Below are positions 4,977-8,305 of a stretch of 8,305 bases of DNA, in pieces. The number at the start of each line of letters is the position of its first letter. The first letter of the stretch is position 1. Made by a program: the position numbers and the translations under genes. Source of the stretch: Bacteroidales bacterium UBA2939 (GTDB taxonomy: Bacteria; Bacteroidota; Bacteroidia; Bacteroidales; P3); the NCBI GenBank assembly GCA_002349055.1, contig DECD01000045.1, forward strand, positions 13,895-22,199. The letters run 5' to 3'. The notes under the pieces were generated by a model. That model did not search any database and was not told the origin of the DNA. It worked only from the letters and a program-made list of their open reading frames with translations.

Positions 4977-5579
4977 ATGAAAAAGATATTGTTTATAGTG
5001 TTGCTTTCACCTTTTGCCTTTCATCTTTCTCCTTGTCAGGCACAGGGGGCGTGGGACCTCAAGCGGTTCAACCTCGAAGTGGAGTATCACAACCGTCCCA
5101 CTGAACTCGAGCTGGGCACCGGCCTCTTCGCCAGCCACCCCGAACGAACGCTGCACACAGGCATCAACTACCGCCTGCTACAGCACTGGGAGGTAGGCTT
5201 CTACCTCGGATTCCAAGGATGCCACCTCGACGACTACAGCCATCAGGACATCGGCGATGCCGCGGTGGGCAGCATCTACTACAAGAACGGCTTCTTTGTC
5301 AACTACGGCTTCCAGGTGCAGCTCCACCTCATGCCTTTCAACAAACGCAACTATGCCTGGGCCGACGTCTTTCTGCGCCTCGGTGTAGGCAAGGGGTACG
5401 AAGAGAACGGCCTCTGGGGCGGCTTCGGCGTGGCTTGGAACGCCACCAACCACCTCTCCTTCCAGCTCAACATCGACTTCGGCGGCTGGTACAACGGCAA
5501 GGAAATTCTCGACGCTCACTTCACCGAGACCGCTGTCGCCAGCATGCGCACCGGCATCGGCATCAAACTGGAACTTTAA
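4977..5579 (+). CDS. Small outer-membrane beta-barrel protein
   Basis: The product has 200 residues. The signal peptide is MKKILFIVLLSPFAFHLSPC, with cleavage near CQAQ-GAW. Its core is encoded by a heptanucleotide array, giving the repeated SPFAFHL/SPC pattern. The mature part alternates aromatic strands and turns (KRFNLEVEYHNRPTELELGTG, HTGINYRLLQHWEVGFYLGF, GFFVNYGFQVQLHLMPF, YAWADVFLRLGVGKGYEENG, WGGFGVAWNATNHLSFQLNI, MRTGIGIKLEL). That is consistent with an eight-stranded outer-membrane barrel. ATGAAAAAG at 4977 is the natural start; another ATG lies six bases upstream of 4977 out of frame. No Shine-Dalgarno sequence is visible, as is usual in this phylum. It is the fourth gene of the sigma-factor operon, separated from the third only by the period-8 repeat. 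Ligand and function are unknown. Confidence 0.83.
   Translation: MKKILFIVLLSPFAFHLSPCQAQGAWDLKRFNLEVEYHNRPTELELGTGLFASHPERTLHTGINYRLLQHWEVGFYLGFQGCHLDDYSHQDIGDAAVGSIYYKNGFFVNYGFQVQLHLMPFNKRNYAWADVFLRLGVGKGYEENGLWGGFGVAWNATNHLSFQLNIDFGGWYNGKEILDAHFTETAVASMRTGIGIKLEL
5005..5039 (+). repeat. Heptanucleotide array encoding a signal-peptide core
   Basis: Four clear units on the coding strand (TTTCACC, TTTTGCC, TTTCATC and TTTCTCC) are followed by one decayed unit. Translation gives LSPFAFH then LSPC at residues 10-20, a hydrophobic stretch that serves as the later part of the export signal. Confidence 0.7.
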
Positions 5580-5594
5580 GTCCTCAATCCTTTT

Positions 5595-6086
5595 TTACCG
5601 CTTTCGAGGGTGGAGGAAGCGGTAGAGGCATTTCTGCTCTCTTGTCATCCCTGCTGTTTCGGGGTCTTCCTCGTCCTCGAGGCTGAAGTTGACCGGCAGG
5701 TTGAACTGCATTCTGATGGGTTTCCCGTACTGCGTTGCTGGCTTCCAGCGCGGCATGTTCTTCACCGCCTCGACCACGGCGGCACCGCAGCCGCCACCGA
5801 TGTCGCGCAGAATCTTCACATCAGTCACAGAGCCGTCGCGTTCGATGGTAAACGAGACAAAGACCTTGCCGGTGATATTGCTGTCGCGCGCTTCGGCGGG
5901 ATAGCTCACATTGCGGCAGAGGTAGGCATAGAGCGAATCCATTCCGCCGGGGAATTCGGGGTCAACCTCGGGACCGAAACAGACAGTTTCCTTATCGCCA
6001 TCGGAGCCAACGCTGTCGACCTGAGCAGCTACGGCGCTGCTGACAAACAGCAGCACCGTAGCGAAAAACAGGCTTTTCATTTTCAT
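5595..6086 (-). CDS. Periplasmic TonB C-terminal-domain protein
   Basis: The 163-residue product has an N-terminal signal (MKMKSLFFATVLLFVSSAVA, cleaving near AVAAQ). It then has an acidic linker and a TonB C-terminal domain at about residues 43-134: PEFPGGMDSLYAYLCRNVSY, then PAEARDSNITGKVFVSFTIE, RDGSVTDVKILRDIGGGCG, VVEAVKNMPRWKPATQYGKP and the closing strand IRMQFNLPVNF. The PxFPGG entry, the YPxEA and GKVxVSFxIxxDG strands and the WxPA motif are standard for Bacteroidota proteins of this family. It lacks the membrane-anchored Pro-rich arm of classical TonB. It could therefore be a soluble periplasmic TonB-like protein, or remain anchored through an uncleaved signal. A charged tail (DEEDPETAG, then RFLHPRKR) extends past the domain. 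The start overlaps the stop of the large secreted-protein gene by ATGA, implying translational coupling. Its receptor is unknown. Confidence 0.88.
   Translation of the reverse strand: MKMKSLFFATVLLFVSSAVAAQVDSVGSDGDKETVCFGPEVDPEFPGGMDSLYAYLCRNVSYPAEARDSNITGKVFVSFTIERDGSVTDVKILRDIGGGCGAAVVEAVKNMPRWKPATQYGKPIRMQFNLPVNFSLEDEEDPETAGMTREQKCLYRFLHPRKR
5596..5624. terminator. Inverted repeat at a convergent gene junction
   Basis: TACCGCTT (5596-5603) pairs perfectly with AAGCGGTA (5617-5624) around a 13-base loop. It overlaps the last codons of the TonB-domain gene. The T-run (5591-5596) lies on its left on the + strand, so neither direction gives a hairpin followed by U residues. A terminator is possible only because the two convergent stop codons are 15 bases apart. 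Confidence 0.3.
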
Positions 6087-8305
6087 TGCATTATCAATTT
6101 TTTGACAGCCACACCCTCTTCGGTGACGATGCGGAGGAAGTAGGTGCCGGGGGCCAATTGTGAATGGAGAATTAAGAATTGAGAATTAATAGCGGTGGGA
6201 GGAATTGCCACACGTCCTTGGAGGTCGATGACCGTGAGAACTGAGGGCTGGCTGACGCTGACGGTCACATCGGTACTGGCCGGGTTGGGATAGACGTTGA
6301 TACATTGAGTTGTTGATACGTTGTCGATGCCGACGCTATCCTCTATCCATTCGAAGAGGGCGACAAGGGAGGTGTCGGAGGTGACGAGGATGTCGCGCGG
6401 GTTGCCGCTGCCGCCGTCGCTCCAGCCGAGGAACTGCCAATGTCCGCCAGTGGTGGCTGTATCAATCATCATGTAGCCTATCTCCACGGTGCTGCTGTCG
6501 GCATAGACGCCGCTGCCGTAAACTTCGCAGGCCTCGGGGGCGTCGGTCGTCACGCTGACGGTGCGCCAAACGGTGTCTGGAGCGTCCACAGTATCGTAGG
6601 TACAGCTCACCTTGATGCTGTCCATCGAAACTTTCCCCCATCCGTAACTGGCTATCGGACCTGAATGATGGAAGGCGATGCTGACAGTTTGTCCAGCGTA
6701 GGCTGAGAGGTCAACACTATGACTTTCCCATTGTCCATAGGGGTAACCGCCATTGTGGGTTTGGACATAGAGCGTGTCGCTAAAGTTGGCAGGCGCGGTG
6801 CGACCTGTGGTGGAAAGGAGTATTTGGAAGGTGGTGTTTTCACAGAAACTGTTCCATTCGAGGGTGATGTTGGCAATCACCGTGTCGGCACCGCCATCAG
6901 GCAGGGCAATCAGTGGGGAAACGAGCCAGTCGTCCAACATCACCCTGGGGTTGCCGCCCGCGTTGCGGTTTATCTCGTTGCTCGTCATGCAGGGACGATT
7001 GTCGTTGTAATAGTCAAGATGGCGGAACCATCGGCCGTGAGTATCGCTGCTGGTGGCACGGATGGAATCAAGCTGCCATATCTTCCAGCAATAAAGGCTG
7101 TCGTCATTGGCTGCCGGAACCGACACATAGGGGAAGGTAACGACAACCTGACAGTCACGAACCACGACCACCCATCGGGCGGTGTCGCTGCCGTAGTCGT
7201 TGGTCACCACCACTGTGACAGTGTCAACCCCTCCAGCAGTATAAAGCAAGGCAAACTGGGAGCCAGTCATCGCGAAGGTGGTATCGAGCAATGTGCTGTG
7301 TACCGTTGCACTGTCGCTCTGCAACGAGTTGACGACGTACGTCGCGGGGTCGCAGGTATAGCAAAGAGGATCGCCCTCAAGGGTCACCGACGGCAGCAGG
7401 TAGTCGGGCCATGAAACCGTAACGATACGCATAGCCGTGTCGGAACCGAAGGGCGTGGTGGCTATAACGCTGAGAGTGTCCACCCCCACCGTATCGTAGA
7501 GCAACCGGACCGAGGGGCCAGTCATCATACTGTCCTGCAATGTCGAATGCCACATGTAGACCACACCCGTTGTGTCTCCGCTGGTAAGGGTAGCCGTATA
7601 GGTGATATTATTTAAAGCCACTGCGTTGGAAGGTCCGTTGAGGGACACCACGGGAGGCACGCCTGTCTGACTGGTGAGGAAGACCTCGATATTGTCGAGA
7701 TATATTGCCTCCCACATCGACGGATTGATTAAGCGGATGGCCATCCGAGCCTCGGGAACCATCACACTGCTGAAGTCAATGGTATCGCGCATCATTTCAT
7801 AATCAACCGAGAAGTTGTACGGCAAGGTGCGCAACGGTGTATAGACGGTATCGACCAGATAGCCCACCGTCAACGTGCCGTAATAAGCGCCATTATAATA
7901 GTCTAATGCCAGCGACAGCTGGTTCAGGGGTTGGTCAAAACCCGGCAACACCACCGTGGACCGACCATCACCATAGCTGGAGCCATTGCCCGCTATCATC
8001 CTTATCGTCATGTCTTCTTCCCACGAATAGGCATACTCAGTGGCCTTCGGTTTATTGGAGGCAGAACCGGTCCAGCGGCTCGTCCAGCACTCGGGCATCT
8101 GCCCCTGTGGCACACCTTCGAAGTCATCGACATAGGGCACACTCCGGTAGTTGCAGTTGCCGACGGAGACGATGGCGGTGGCAGTATAGCTGCCGTAGCC
8201 ATTGGTGGCGGTCACCGTCACCGTGTCGACACCAATGGAGGGGTAGTTTATAGATAAGAGATTATAGTTAAGAGTTATTGTAGTATCGAGGAGCGAGGAG
8301 TGCCA
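6083..8305 (-). CDS. T9SS-secreted multidomain surface protein (5' end outside window)
   Basis: The frame is open to the right edge, so the gene is partial: 740 C-terminal residues are visible. In order they are: the end of a PKD-like module (about 1-48); a jelly-roll, MAM-like module (about 55-210, VPYVDDFEG to YLDNIEVFL); two PKD-like modules (about 217-298 and 305-383, each with W/V-HST, GVDT and FGSDTA or YGSDTA); and a choice-of-anchor-J/cleaved-adhesin-type module (about 388-568, with DDWLVSPLIALP and SMDSIKVSC). Next come a bacterial beta-repeat resembling the Listeria-Bacteroides family (about 580-652, WQFLGWSDGGSGNPRDI) and a T9SS type A sorting domain (about 670-740, YPNPAS, VIDLQGRVA, LAPGTYFLRI). 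The product should cross the outer membrane through the type IX system and be anchored or released after removal of the tail. It overlaps the TonB-domain gene by ATGA. Two segments are encoded by heptamer arrays. Adhesion is inferred from domain type; no catalytic motif is visible. Confidence 0.9.
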   Translation of the reverse strand, partial: WHSSLLDTTITLNYNLLSINYPSIGVDTVTVTATNGYGSYTATAIVSVGNCNYRSVPYVDDFEGVPQGQMPECWTSRWTGSASNKPKATEYAYSWEEDMTIRMIAGNGSSYGDGRSTVVLPGFDQPLNQLSLALDYYNGAYYGTLTVGYLVDTVYTPLRTLPYNFSVDYEMMRDTIDFSSVMVPEARMAIRLINPSMWEAIYLDNIEVFLTSQTGVPPVVSLNGPSNAVALNNITYTATLTSGDTTGVVYMWHSTLQDSMMTGPSVRLLYDTVGVDTLSVIATTPFGSDTAMRIVTVSWPDYLLPSVTLEGDPLCYTCDPATYVVNSLQSDSATVHSTLLDTTFAMTGSQFALLYTAGGVDTVTVVVTNDYGSDTARWVVVVRDCQVVVTFPYVSVPAANDDSLYCWKIWQLDSIRATSSDTHGRWFRHLDYYNDNRPCMTSNEINRNAGGNPRVMLDDWLVSPLIALPDGGADTVIANITLEWNSFCENTTFQILLSTTGRTAPANFSDTLYVQTHNGGYPYGQWESHSVDLSAYAGQTVSIAFHHSGPIASYGWGKVSMDSIKVSCTYDTVDAPDTVWRTVSVTTDAPEACEVYGSGVYADSSTVEIGYMMIDTATTGGHWQFLGWSDGGSGNPRDILVTSDTSLVALFEWIEDSVGIDNVSTTQCINVYPNPASTDVTVSVSQPSVLTVIDLQGRVAIPPTAINSQFLILHSQLAPGTYFLRIVTEEGVAVKKLIMQ
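6156..6190 (-). repeat. Heptanucleotide array inside the sorting domain
   Basis: Five in-phase units are read on the + strand, including AATTAAG, AATTGAG and AATTAAT. On the coding strand they give NSQFLIL then HSQL just before the conserved APGTYFLR strand. The encoded seven-residue period follows from the seven-base period. Confidence 0.75.
8244..8278 (-). repeat. Heptanucleotide array inside a PKD-like module
   Basis: Five in-phase units are read on the + strand (for example TAGATAA, TAGTTAA and GAGTTAT). On the coding strand they give LNYNLLS then INY, in a position where the two sibling modules have TGPSVRLLY and TGSQFALLY. The units GAGTTAT and (G/T)AGTTAA recur in the array at 704-738 on its reverse strand. 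Confidence 0.7.

Noticed and set aside
704..8278. Heptamer arrays as CRISPR or integron-type repeats
   Set aside because: There are no spacers between units, the units are degenerate and only seven bases long, and no cas or integrase gene is present.

Overview
The window looks like a chromosomal segment of a Bacteroidales (Bacteroidota) bacterium with a type IX secretion system. Three things point there. One large gene ends in a T9SS type A sorting domain, and an orphan copy of such a domain end lies elsewhere in the window. A promoter matches the Bacteroidota TTTG-N19-TAnnTTTG pattern. The rest is mostly exported beta-barrel, lipoprotein and TonB-domain proteins, with little Shine-Dalgarno signal. 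No rRNA, tRNA, CRISPR, transposase or phage gene was seen.

Layout. At 15-698 (+) is a small outer-membrane beta-barrel protein. It converges, across a repeat-rich 109-bp gap, on a leftward pair: a lipoprotein (808-1551, -) and a two-helix membrane protein with a PH-like tail (1602-2081, -). Upstream of that pair, 2086-2425 holds a broken T9SS sorting-domain end, a nine-unit heptamer repeat and a good leftward promoter. It also holds the probable control region of a rightward four-gene operon: ECF sigma factor (2426-2908), single-pass anti-sigma factor (2905-3591), a GIN/DUF2807-like head fused to a beta-barrel (3595-4923), and a small beta-barrel protein (4977-5579). The operon converges on a TonB C-terminal-domain protein (5595-6086, -). 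That gene overlaps by ATGA the 3' end of a large T9SS-secreted multidomain surface protein (6083-8305, -), which runs off the right edge of the window.

How the genes may work together. The sigma and anti-sigma genes overlap and are followed almost without gap by two exported barrels, which suggests an envelope-signalling operon. The leftward T9SS protein/TonB-domain pair is translationally coupled. The partners and signals themselves are inferred.

The most unusual feature is a set of degenerate 7-nt tandem arrays at six places: 704-738, 2173-2235, 2651-2692, 5005-5039, 6156-6190 and 8244-8278. Four lie inside open reading frames, where a 7-nt period becomes a 7-residue period. There they supply part of a signal peptide, a sigma-factor linker, a PKD-like strand and a sorting-domain strand. 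A period-8 array (4923-4970), a period-11 array (760-792) and two short GC palindromes inside the anti-sigma gene add to this. Together they suggest an active short-repeat process that contributes coding sequence.
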